From Spirochaeta sp. (GTDB taxonomy: Bacteria > Spirochaetota > Spirochaetia > Sphaerochaetales > Sphaerochaetaceae), in the NCBI GenBank assembly GCA_020054965.1, contig JAIMZO010000020.1, forward strand, positions 1 through 13,118: DNA of 13,118 bases, read 5' to 3'. Below are positions 7,055 to 13,118 of this stretch, one piece after another (the first letter of the stretch is position 1; each line of letters opens with the position of its first letter). Under the pieces are notes generated by a model that ran no database searches, was not told where the DNA came from, and saw only the letters and a list, made by a program, of their open reading frames with translations. A program made the position numbers and the translations under genes.

Positions 7055-8401
7055 ATGAAAGCAACTGCCAAGTTGCAATGGAATCTGAAGGCCTTTATGT
7101 TGGCCTCTCTCCTGACCATGCTTCTATTGTTCACGACCTATGGGCTTTACACTGCCTGGAAGTCGCAGTACGTAGAGGAGAGTAAACAACGTGCCCAGAC
7201 TGAACTGCTGAACTTGCGCAAGAACCTGTTTCTACTTCTTGGCAAACAGGAGATGTTCACCACAATCTATGGCTTGCGTCTTGAAGAGAGTTTGCAAGCA
7301 GGGATCGTTCCCAACCTGGAAGATCTTCTCCCATACCTCACCGTATTGGAGAAGGATAAGCAATCCTTCAGCTTTGCCATCCTGGCCATGGATGGCTTGG
7401 TCATTGACCAGTATCCTGTGGAGGGCGGCCGTCAGGTGGGCTTTGATCTGAAAACTCTTCCCATGTATCGCCAGCATATTGAACACCTTATGCGACAGGC
7501 CTCTGTAAGCATTGATGGCCCCCTCTACCTGGATGATGGGAAGCCATACCTGGTGTTTCGTTACCCACTCCTGGTGGAAAACAAGCAAGCATGGGGACTG
7601 TTGAGTCTTTACTTCGAAATGGAATCATTTCTGCTTGAAGCAGGTTTGGAGGATCTCTCCGCGCAATATCGCTATCATTTCACCTTTTCTCACCTTGGAG
7701 GGGATGATACCTATACGTGGGGAGAGCAGTTCCTTGATGATTGCGACCCGGTTTCCATGATACTCACATACTCCCTCCTGACTTGGAAGATGGAAATTGC
7801 CCCGGCAGAGTCATGGTATAGCGGTGAATTGGTCTTGGTCCTATACGCGATCTTTGGAAGCTTGGTTTCCCTTGGCGCAGGAGTCTTGAGTTATCTCAGG
7901 CAAGTCAGGATGGAAACATTCATGCATCGTTCTCACACGGATAGCCTTACCGGACTCCTGAACAAACGGGAATTCCTCGTCCAGCTACATGAAGAGCTCA
8001 GAAGTGGGAGACCCTTTGCACTTGCGCTTCTCGATATCGATAATTTCAAACTGCTCAATGACACCTATGGGCATCTTAGTGGGGACAAGGCACTGCTGAC
8101 TCTGGTATCAATCTTGAAGGAACGCCTGCGACATGATGACCTGGTAGGTCGTTTTGGAGGTGATGAATTCATCATCATCCTCAGGGGATGTACCCATGAA
8201 GAGACCTGCCTTCGTATCTATGAATACATCTCACACGTCTCAGTCCCCTTGGATGGAGACAACATTGAATTTGCTATCAGCATGGGGGTCGCATTTTTTC
8301 CCAAGGATGGCAGTACAAGCGAAGCATTGATGGAAGCTGCAGACAAGCGGCTCTACCAAGCAAAGCGTGAGGGAAAGGGAAGAATCCGCTGTACTGACTA
8401 A
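7055..8401 (+). CDS. Membrane-bound CHASE-GGDEF diguanylate cyclase
   Basis: This 448-residue protein should make cyclic di-GMP from two GTP in response to an external signal. Membrane segment 1 is at about residues 12-34 and segment 2 at about 258-281. The part between them faces the periplasm and resembles a CHASE sensor domain: FAILAMDGLVIDQYPVEGG near 107-125, then VGFDL, and later DGPLYLDDGKPYLVFRYPL near 154-172. The cyclase domain starts at HTDSLTGLLNKREF (293-306). The active-site GGDEF is intact at 368-372, and the allosteric inhibition site RxxD is intact as R359-H-D-D362, so product feedback is expected. AAGGAGAG precedes the ATG. The ligand is unknown. The gene is monocistronic: it is divergent from the mannosidase gene and convergent with pfp. 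There is no EAL or HD-GYP domain. Confidence 0.9.
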   Translation: MKATAKLQWNLKAFMLASLLTMLLLFTTYGLYTAWKSQYVEESKQRAQTELLNLRKNLFLLLGKQEMFTTIYGLRLEESLQAGIVPNLEDLLPYLTVLEKDKQSFSFAILAMDGLVIDQYPVEGGRQVGFDLKTLPMYRQHIEHLMRQASVSIDGPLYLDDGKPYLVFRYPLLVENKQAWGLLSLYFEMESFLLEAGLEDLSAQYRYHFTFSHLGGDDTYTWGEQFLDDCDPVSMILTYSLLTWKMEIAPAESWYSGELVLVLYAIFGSLVSLGAGVLSYLRQVRMETFMHRSHTDSLTGLLNKREFLVQLHEELRSGRPFALALLDIDNFKLLNDTYGHLSGDKALLTLVSILKERLRHDDLVGRFGGDEFIIILRGCTHEETCLRIYEYISHVSVPLDGDNIEFAISMGVAFFPKDGSTSEALMEAADKRLYQAKREGKGRIRCTD

Positions 8402-8433
8402 AAAACCGGATCACCATAGGTGGCAATCCGGTT
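8400..8433 (-). terminator. Intrinsic terminator of pfp
   Basis: On the minus strand the stem is formed by AACCGGAT (the complement of 8426-8433) and ATCCGGTT (the complement of 8404-8411). An inner CACC/GGTG pairing has loop TAT and a 3-base bulge. It is followed by six T residues (the complement of 8400-8405). This is a classic Rho-independent terminator 22 bp beyond the pfp stop. On the plus strand the same stem has no T-run, so it would serve the cyclase gene less well. Confidence 0.8.
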
Positions 8434-8454
8434 GCATGCAGTACTGTGTATTGG

Positions 8455-10113
8455 TTATTGTGCCTGTTCCAAGGCAAGTGTGACCGTTGTCAGGTCGCAT
8501 ACCTCTGCAGGTCCATAGTACTGTACGGCCCCTGGGTAGGTGTAGCAAGTCTCACGGGCCCACTTGTCACGATGCTCTGCAAAGTACTGGAAAGGCTTTC
8601 CATCAAGTTCCACCAAGGCTTTCTTGATAACCGGCTTCTCCTCCCCGTGGCGTACCTCCATATTCATCATCATGGTGATGGGAATACCACCAGCTTCCCA
8701 ATTCACAGCAGGTTCTGCGAGGTTGGTGACCGATGAAAGATACCCCGAGAGACCACCAGCGATCAACATGAATGCATTATAGCCAAGGCTGTAGCAGTAA
8801 TCTGCATCAAAGTTGGTCGGGAAAGCACAACGGCCCTCATAGCCGAAGAAGTGGGTCATGGAACTGAATTTGCCGGTGTAGGTGCCTTCTTTTTTCATGG
8901 CCTTGAGCTTCTCTTCCACCATCTGGGCAAGCAACTTATCTGTCTCAATCCTGGAGACCTGCACGTTCCCATGAGGATCGCGGTCCATCAGGAGCTGTTT
9001 CTGGATCTCTTCAGGTAGGATGGTGAATACCTGGGCTGCTTCCTTGCTGAGCCGCTCTGCAACAAAGGCGATACGCTCGCTGCTGTCTGCAATCTTGTTG
9101 AAAGCCTTCTCTTCCTTGGCAAGGAGATTGTTGATCTGGCTGATCAAGACCTTGATCTCAGGGATGAATTCGATCAGTCCTTCAGGAATAAGGGCAACAC
9201 CAAAGTTGTTCCCGTCTTCTGCACGATCAGCAACAACCTTTGCTATGTAGTCCACAATGCTTACCAGACTCTGCCCCTTTGCCTCCACTTCCTCGCTGAT
9301 CAGGCAGATGTTGGGCTGGGTCTCCAGCGCACATTCAAGGGCGATATGACTGGCGGAGCGGCCCATGAGCTTGATGAAGTGCCAGTATTTCTTTGCACTG
9401 TTGGCGTCTCTCTCGATGTTGCCGATCAATTCACTGTAGGTCTTGGTAGCTGTATCGAATCCAAAGGAGATCTCAATGTATTCGTTCTTCAGGTCACCAT
9501 CGATGGTCTTCGGGCATCCGATGACCTGAATGCCGTGGTTCTTGGCAAGGAAATACTCAGCCAAGACCGCTGCATTGGTGTTTGAATCATCTCCGCCTAT
9601 GATAACCAGGGCATCAATCTCATGCTTCTTGCATACTTCAGCACAAACCTCAAACTGGGCTTCGGTCTCAAGCTTTGTCCTCCCGCTTCCGATGATATCA
9701 AAACCGCCGGTATTTCGGAATGAGGCAAGATAGTCCTCGTCAATGATCCTGTAGGAATCTTCCAGAATACCGGAAGGACCGCCTTTGAAGCCATACAGAG
9801 TATTCTCCGTATTGGCTGCCTTCTGTGCATCGAATATTCCACTGATGACATTATGCCCGCCGGGAGCCTGGCCACCGCTCAATATCACTCCTACGTTTCG
9901 CTTCTTGCTGATATCGCTATTCTCTCCGGCTATGAACGAAACTCTTGGAAGTCCGTATGTGTTGGGAAAGAGTGCCTTGATCTGATCTGCGTCAGATTGT
10001 GCACTGGTAGCTTCTCCCTTCTTGGGGGATACCTTGGTGATGCTCTCCCTCAAAATTGCGGGTAGCTTGGGTTGATAGGCATAACGTACTTTCTGCAAAG
10101 GGGAAATGTCCAT
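8455..10113 (-). CDS. pfp: Pyrophosphate-dependent 6-phosphofructokinase, long form
   Basis: The enzyme reversibly phosphorylates fructose 6-phosphate with pyrophosphate instead of ATP in glycolysis. From the ATG at 10113 it is 552 residues, the size of the long PPi-PFK class of spirochaetes and plants. Motifs are GGQAPGG (80-86), which binds phosphate, and GGDDS (173-177), where Asp replaces the Gly of ATP enzymes. Next come PKTIDGDL (201-208), with the Lys typical of PPi use and the catalytic Asp, and MGRSASH (250-256). AGGAG lies six bases before the chosen ATG. A start at 10155 would add 14 residues, has only a poorly spaced GGAG, and would put the start codon inside a likely promoter. 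The gene stands alone, ends in its own terminator, and is a housekeeping glycolytic gene unrelated in transcription to its neighbours. Confidence 0.94.
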   Translation of the reverse strand: MDISPLQKVRYAYQPKLPAILRESITKVSPKKGEATSAQSDADQIKALFPNTYGLPRVSFIAGENSDISKKRNVGVILSGGQAPGGHNVISGIFDAQKAANTENTLYGFKGGPSGILEDSYRIIDEDYLASFRNTGGFDIIGSGRTKLETEAQFEVCAEVCKKHEIDALVIIGGDDSNTNAAVLAEYFLAKNHGIQVIGCPKTIDGDLKNEYIEISFGFDTATKTYSELIGNIERDANSAKKYWHFIKLMGRSASHIALECALETQPNICLISEEVEAKGQSLVSIVDYIAKVVADRAEDGNNFGVALIPEGLIEFIPEIKVLISQINNLLAKEEKAFNKIADSSERIAFVAERLSKEAAQVFTILPEEIQKQLLMDRDPHGNVQVSRIETDKLLAQMVEEKLKAMKKEGTYTGKFSSMTHFFGYEGRCAFPTNFDADYCYSLGYNAFMLIAGGLSGYLSSVTNLAEPAVNWEAGGIPITMMMNMEVRHGEEKPVIKKALVELDGKPFQYFAEHRDKWARETCYTYPGAVQYYGPAEVCDLTTVTLALEQAQ

Positions 10114-10150
10114 GCTGAACTCCTCTCTAATTTGGTCTCTGAACTCCTTA

Positions 10151-10180
10151 ACCATAGAACAAAAAGGCTCCCAGTTTCAA
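10151..10180 (-). promoter_or_regulatory. Candidate promoter of pfp
   Basis: On the minus strand TTGAAA (10175-10180), an 18-base spacer and TATGGT (10151-10156) lie 38 bases before the pfp ATG at 10113. Transcription would start near 10144, which excludes the upstream ATG at 10155 as a translation start. The -10 is imperfect. A second candidate further upstream, TTGATG with TTTATG, is weaker. Confidence 0.4.
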
Positions 10181-10585
10181 GCATCGTCGCTTGCCCAGTT
10201 GCATTTGCTCTGCTATACAGAGGTGATGAGGCATAAAATGCATCAGGAATATCCCATCAATGAACCTTGGCTGTTTCATCAGAGCTTCAGTAACACGACA
10301 ATCGCATAAAAATAGAAATGTCTGGTAGTACGCACAAAAAAAACTTGGGAAATAAGCGGCTTACGCATTGAGCTGATTTGCCTTGTGTTTGTTGCTGTAA
10401 ACCAGGGGAAAGGAATCCCACGTTCTATTCTGACTACGAATTCCTTTTGAGCTCTTTGAAGATACGGGTATCCTGTGAGCGGCTAGCAGACATGGGTGGT
10501 ACTTTTTTCAAACAGCAACCGTTTTACTGTGGTGGGTTTGGAGAAAAGCGGTATGGGGCATTGCCGTAAATTCTATTTTTTAAGG
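10181..10585. other. Non-coding stretch between pfp and tetR
   Basis: These roughly 400 bases lie between divergent genes. The short frames in them have no ribosome binding site and no recognisable motif. The longest plus-strand frames, at 10106-10309 and 10378-10569, read like random sequence. A small imperfect stem, GCAT-AAA-ATGC, lies near 10228-10242. I see no tRNA, no clear gene remnant and no repeat array. Confidence 0.5.
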
Positions 10586-10614
10586 TTGACGATTAAAATT
10601 TCATGTCCTACAAT
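10586..10614 (+). promoter_or_regulatory. Strong sigma70-type promoter of the tetR/radical SAM unit
   Basis: TTGACG (10586-10591), exactly 17 bases, then TACAAT (10609-10614): each hexamer differs from consensus at one position. Transcription would begin near 10621, right at the AGGAAGG ribosome binding site (10621-10627), leaving a leader of about 17 bases. An AT-rich spacer lies between the hexamers. TetR proteins often repress their own promoter, but I could not find a clear dyad operator here. Confidence 0.7.
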
Positions 10615-10637
10615 AAAAACAGGAAGGTCGGTATGTT

Positions 10638-11261
10638 ATGAAGAAGAAACAAAGCAAAACAAAGATTATTGTCACCGCTTTTGAATTGTTTGTAACTGAG
10701 GGTTATCGCGTTGGTATTAACCGTATCATCGATAAAGCCGGTGTTTCCCGTGGTGCGCTCTATCATTACTTCAATAGTAAAGAGGATTTGTTTGAGGAGG
10801 TGGTGAAAACCTATTTCTTCAAGCAATTCCAAGAGTTGCCGGATATTGTATCGGGTCCTGGAAATTTTCAATCAAAAATCCAGAAAATCATGTACCTTCC
10901 ACTTTCACCACTGTATGAAGTGGATCAGTGCGGTAATTATCAGCATACTGGTGCTGAGGGATATCTGACTATTGTTTCTGCCATACATCAGAATAAGCGT
11001 CTGCTGCAACTTCAGGATGATTATAACAAGTTGTGGGTTGAATCCCTAAAAACAGTGGTGCAGCAAGGCATAAAAGAAGGACAATTAACTCCCCGCCAAA
11101 CTATAGCGGGCTTGGCAGATGCAATTCGTCTTATTGTAGATGGTGCACTGCTTAATGCCTATAACACCTCGTTGGAAGAGGCAAAGCATAAGCTGCAGCG
11201 TTCTGTATCCTATCTTCTTTCCATTAATTTCAAACCTGAAGTCGCTGTTATGAAGCAATAA
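10638..11261 (+). CDS. TetR/AcrR-family transcriptional regulator
   Basis: This 207-residue cytosolic DNA-binding protein has the standard TetR layout. Its N-terminal helix-turn-helix is at about residues 27-46, with GINRIIDKAGVSRGALYHYFNSKEDLFEEV covering helices 2-4. The rest is an all-helical ligand-binding and dimerisation domain that is variable between family members. The ATG at 10633 is followed at once by a stop in its own frame, so 10638 is the start, with AGGAAGG 10 bases upstream. The stop is 22 bases before the radical SAM gene and the two are surely co-transcribed. It most likely controls its own unit in response to a small molecule; the ligand cannot be read. Base composition is lower in GC than the upstream genes: one 60-base line in it counts 24 G/C, against 28-34 in two lines of pfp. 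Confidence 0.88.
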   Translation: MKKKQSKTKIIVTAFELFVTEGYRVGINRIIDKAGVSRGALYHYFNSKEDLFEEVVKTYFFKQFQELPDIVSGPGNFQSKIQKIMYLPLSPLYEVDQCGNYQHTGAEGYLTIVSAIHQNKRLLQLQDDYNKLWVESLKTVVQQGIKEGQLTPRQTIAGLADAIRLIVDGALLNAYNTSLEEAKHKLQRSVSYLLSINFKPEVAVMKQ

Positions 11262-11283
11262 ATTTACTCTTAAGGAGGGTTTT

Positions 11284-12756
11284 ATGAATAATTCAAGAGC
11301 TGCCAAAATGGTAACACGGTTGGCCGTTTCAAACAAAATTGTTCAAAAGCAGGTTGTTAAAAAGCTTGACAGCATGTTTTATGAGTCGATTGTAGCAAGC
11401 GGTGAAGATGACATTCCTGCTGTAGCGTACAAGAGATATGAGTGGGCTTCTTCATTGTTGTCTAGGGCAGTTGAGAACATCAACAAGGGGTATATCTCAA
11501 AGCATGTGATTGATCGTCTGTCTGTGGCTTTGATCGATGGTGCTTTCGCTACTGGACGAAGGGAAGCACGGGAGAAAAAAGTTGCCGAGTATCGAAAAAC
11601 ATATCAGACAAATCCACCAAGCTTTGCCGTCATTTCACCGACTCAGCGTTGCAACCTGAACTGTGAAGGGTGTTATGCTTCCAGTAACGGAGTTTCTACT
11701 CCATCATTGCCGTTTGAGACTGTAGACCAAATTGTTACTGAGCTGGAACAAGATGCAGGCAATCGCTTCGTTGTTATCAGCGGGGGTGAGCCGTTGATGT
11801 ATGAAGACAAGGGGAAGACGCTTCTCGATCTCTTCGAGAGTCATCCGGACACCTTCTTCATGTTCTACACAAACGGCGTACTTATTGATGATGAAATGGC
11901 AAAAAAACTAGAAAAGCTTGGAAATGGAGTACCTGCAATATCCGTCGAAGGATTTGAGAAAGAGACCGATGAGCGTCGAGGAAGAGGAGTATACAAGAAA
12001 ATTCTTTCTGCCATGGAATCCCTGAGGAATGTGGGTATGCCGTTTATCGTCTCTGTCACCAGTACAAGCAAAAATGCTGATCTCCTTCTTACTGATGAGT
12101 TTTATGAAACCTATTTTGACAAGCTGGGAGCCTCATTTATGTGGCAGTTCCAGCTTATGCCGATAGGACGCGGGAAAGAGGTTTTCGAGCTTATGCCTGA
12201 TCCGGAAACACGTGTCAAACTCTACCGCAAATGGGAATCCTTGATGGCGAAAAAACGCTATCCGATGGCCGATTTCTGGAATAGTGGAGTGCTCACACGG
12301 GGATGCATTGCGTACGGGCGAGAAGGCGGTTATCTCTACATTAATTGGAATGGAGATATCATGCCATGTGTTTTCGTACCCTATACCATTGACAACGTAA
12401 AACGACTTTTTGCTGAAGGTAAGCATGTCGGAGATGCCCTCATGTCTGACATGATGCGTCGCGGCAGATCCTGGCAAAAAGGTAGCCAGCTAACAGATGC
12501 AAAGAATGTTGATAACCTGCTCATGCCCTGTTCCATACGTGACCATTATGCAAATTTCCGAGCAAATATCCTAACCAGTGATGCGCATGGCGAGAATAAA
12601 ACAGCAGAGGATATTCTCTCAGATGAAACCTATTATAGGGAACTTGTGGCATACGATGAACGGCTTAGTGAACTTACTGAGCCAATCTGGAGAAAGGAGT
12701 ATATGGAGAGTGCAACTGAGCAACAGCCTCCTGAAAAGTTAGCCAGAGCAAAGTAG
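11284..12756 (+). CDS. Radical SAM protein with reduced SPASM/twitch-like C-terminus, function unknown
   Basis: This 490-residue protein should bind a 4Fe-4S cluster through C123-x3-C127-x2-C130 (sequence CNLNCEGCYA) and cleave S-adenosylmethionine to a radical. GGEP (167-170) is the SAM-binding motif, FMFYTNG (192-198) a core strand, and SVEGFEKETDERRG (220-233) another family motif. Residues 1-110 are an N-terminal helical extension I do not recognise. Further down, C341-x15-G-x4-C362 matches the first half of a SPASM or twitch domain, and one more cysteine, C416 (MPCSIRDH), follows. These six are the only cysteines, so an auxiliary cluster would have three protein ligands. There is no signal peptide or membrane segment. 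AAGGAGGG (11272-11279) is a very strong ribosome binding site close to the ATG. The substrate is unknown. No peptide precursor gene is seen next to it, which weakens a RiPP-maturase reading. Confidence 0.85.
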   Translation: MNNSRAAKMVTRLAVSNKIVQKQVVKKLDSMFYESIVASGEDDIPAVAYKRYEWASSLLSRAVENINKGYISKHVIDRLSVALIDGAFATGRREAREKKVAEYRKTYQTNPPSFAVISPTQRCNLNCEGCYASSNGVSTPSLPFETVDQIVTELEQDAGNRFVVISGGEPLMYEDKGKTLLDLFESHPDTFFMFYTNGVLIDDEMAKKLEKLGNGVPAISVEGFEKETDERRGRGVYKKILSAMESLRNVGMPFIVSVTSTSKNADLLLTDEFYETYFDKLGASFMWQFQLMPIGRGKEVFELMPDPETRVKLYRKWESLMAKKRYPMADFWNSGVLTRGCIAYGREGGYLYINWNGDIMPCVFVPYTIDNVKRLFAEGKHVGDALMSDMMRRGRSWQKGSQLTDAKNVDNLLMPCSIRDHYANFRANILTSDAHGENKTAEDILSDETYYRELVAYDERLSELTEPIWRKEYMESATEQQPPEKLARAK

Positions 12757-12765
12757 AACCTATAG

Positions 12766-12800
12766 TAATGAAGGCGTCCTTCTCGAGGACGTCTTCATTA
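12766..12800. terminator. 15-bp inverted repeat ending the tetR/radical SAM unit
   Basis: The arms 12766-12780 and 12786-12800 pair over 15 bp (TAATGAAG, one G-T pair, then CGTCCT, against its complement) around loop TCTCG. It begins 10 bases after the radical SAM stop. A long U-run is lacking on either strand, but the stem is strong and nearly symmetrical, as expected for a bidirectional terminator between convergent units. Confidence 0.65.
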
Positions 12801-12992
12801 TGTTCGGTGTGCAAATCGAATTTCACCTAGAATATCAAGAAATGCCTTATTCCCCAACGGAGCGAGAGGAAAGGAATCAGCAGGAAGGTTCCTCTCTGGA
12901 GCGAGTGCCGGGAAAGCAAGGTGAGATACCCCGTCCCTTGGGGCGGAAAAGGAGGCAACGCCTCCTGAGTCCGGGGTATTGATACCTTTCAT
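12798..12992 (-). CDS. Doubtful small reading frame in the structured tail
   Basis: This 64-codon frame begins with an ATG that overlaps the stop of the partial upstream frame as ATGA, an arrangement typical of coupled genes, and stops inside the terminator stem. The product would be proline-rich in the middle, with no motif, signal peptide or membrane segment I recognise. No ribosome binding site stands out. The DNA is full of inverted repeats, so it may instead be a structured RNA or repeat that is open by chance. Confidence 0.2.
   Translation of the reverse strand: MKGINTPDSGGVASFSAPRDGVSHLAFPALAPERNLPADSFPLAPLGNKAFLDILGEIRFAHRT
12859..12979. repeat. Cluster of inverted and direct repeats, possible folded element
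   Basis: Three perfect inverted repeats lie in about 120 GC-rich bases. GAGAGGAA (12864-12871) pairs with TTCCTCTC (12889-12896). ATACCCCG (12926-12933) pairs with CGGGGTAT (12972-12979). Nested inside the latter, AGGAGGC (12950-12956) pairs with GCCTCCT (12960-12966) around an AAC loop. GGAGCGAG occurs twice, at 12859-12866 and 12898-12905. One 60-base line here has 38 G/C, above the radical SAM gene before it. I do not recognise an RNA family, an integron attC core or an IS end. Confidence 0.5.
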
Positions 12993-13117
12993 TGGAACTT
13001 TACCATGGCCTTGAGTAACCTTATGGGAGGCAAGGAGAACCTTCTGTCCACCTCCTTCCCGATTGTATGGGCATTAGCTTGGAGGAATCGACCTTCGATA
13101 TGGTCATTGTTCGGGTG
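12989..13117 (-). CDS. Doubtful partial frame running in from the right edge
   Basis: The frame is open on the minus strand from the window edge for 42 residues, ending in IRLLKAMVKFQ and a TGA at 12989-12991. The residue mix is protein-like, with basic and hydrophobic alternation, and it could be the C-terminus of a gene such as a transposase or maturase. No family motif is visible and the length is too short to judge. Confidence 0.2.
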   Translation of the reverse strand, partial: HPNNDHIEGRFLQANAHTIGKEVDRRFSLPPIRLLKAMVKFQ

Positions 13118-13118
13118 G

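Noticed and set aside
6923..7078. A 52-residue N-terminal extension of the beta-mannosidase
   Set aside because: It overlaps the start of the divergent cyclase gene, looks non-coding, and a good ribosome binding site precedes the internal ATG at 6922.
10378..10569. A 63-codon frame between pfp and tetR with a run of cysteines near its start
   Set aside because: It begins with TTG, has no ribosome binding site, and lies just ahead of the tetR promoter; it reads like random sequence.
11284..12756. RiPP maturase with a nearby precursor peptide
   Set aside because: No small frame with a leader-like sequence or cysteine-rich core lies next to the gene, and the SPASM-like part has too few cysteines for the usual class.
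12859..12979. Integron attC site or RNase P RNA in the tail
   Set aside because: I could not find the GTTRRRY/RYYYAAC attC ends or the conserved RNase P core segments in the expected order.

Overview
The window looks like a sugar-fermenting bacterium of moderate GC content. My best guess is a Sphaerochaeta-like spirochaete. The basis is a long-form PPi-dependent phosphofructokinase of the type found in spirochaetes, a sugar ABC transporter without its own ATPase gene, a cytosolic beta-mannosidase, and the style of the signal peptides. The lineage is an inference; there is no rRNA or other phylogenetic marker here.

Region 1 (1-4340, + strand) is a carbohydrate-uptake operon. It holds the 3' part of a ROK-family regulator (cut by the window edge), two overlapping or abutting MalF/MalG-type permease genes, and, after a 172-bp gap, an extracellular sugar-binding protein. 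That gap contains a promoter-like sequence and a 25-bp inverted repeat (2805-2829) with the same length and arm sequence as the Bacillus xylose operator bound by XylR, itself a ROK repressor. A hairpin closes the unit. Region 2 (4424-6922, - strand) is a convergent GH2 beta-mannosidase gene. It has no signal peptide, so it probably hydrolyses beta-mannosides taken up by the transporter.

Region 3 (6923-8401, + strand) is a membrane CHASE-GGDEF diguanylate cyclase, divergent from the mannosidase gene and with a good sigma70-type promoter. Region 4 (8455-10113, - strand) is pfp, ending in a clear intrinsic terminator that lies between it and the cyclase gene. The listed-length frame of pfp can start upstream, but the ribosome binding site and a candidate promoter favour a start at 10113.

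Region 5 (10114-10637) is mostly non-coding and carries the promoters of pfp (-) and tetR (+). Region 6 (10586-12800, + strand) is a two-gene unit: a TetR-family regulator followed 22 bp later by a 490-residue radical SAM protein with a reduced SPASM/twitch-like C-terminus. It has its own promoter and ends in a 15-bp inverted repeat. Its substrate is unknown and it is the least explained gene set in the window.

Region 7 (12800-13118) is a GC-rich tail with three further perfect inverted repeats, a direct repeat and two short linked frames on the - strand. I cannot identify it; a structured RNA, a dispersed repeat or the end of a mobile or coding element are all possible.
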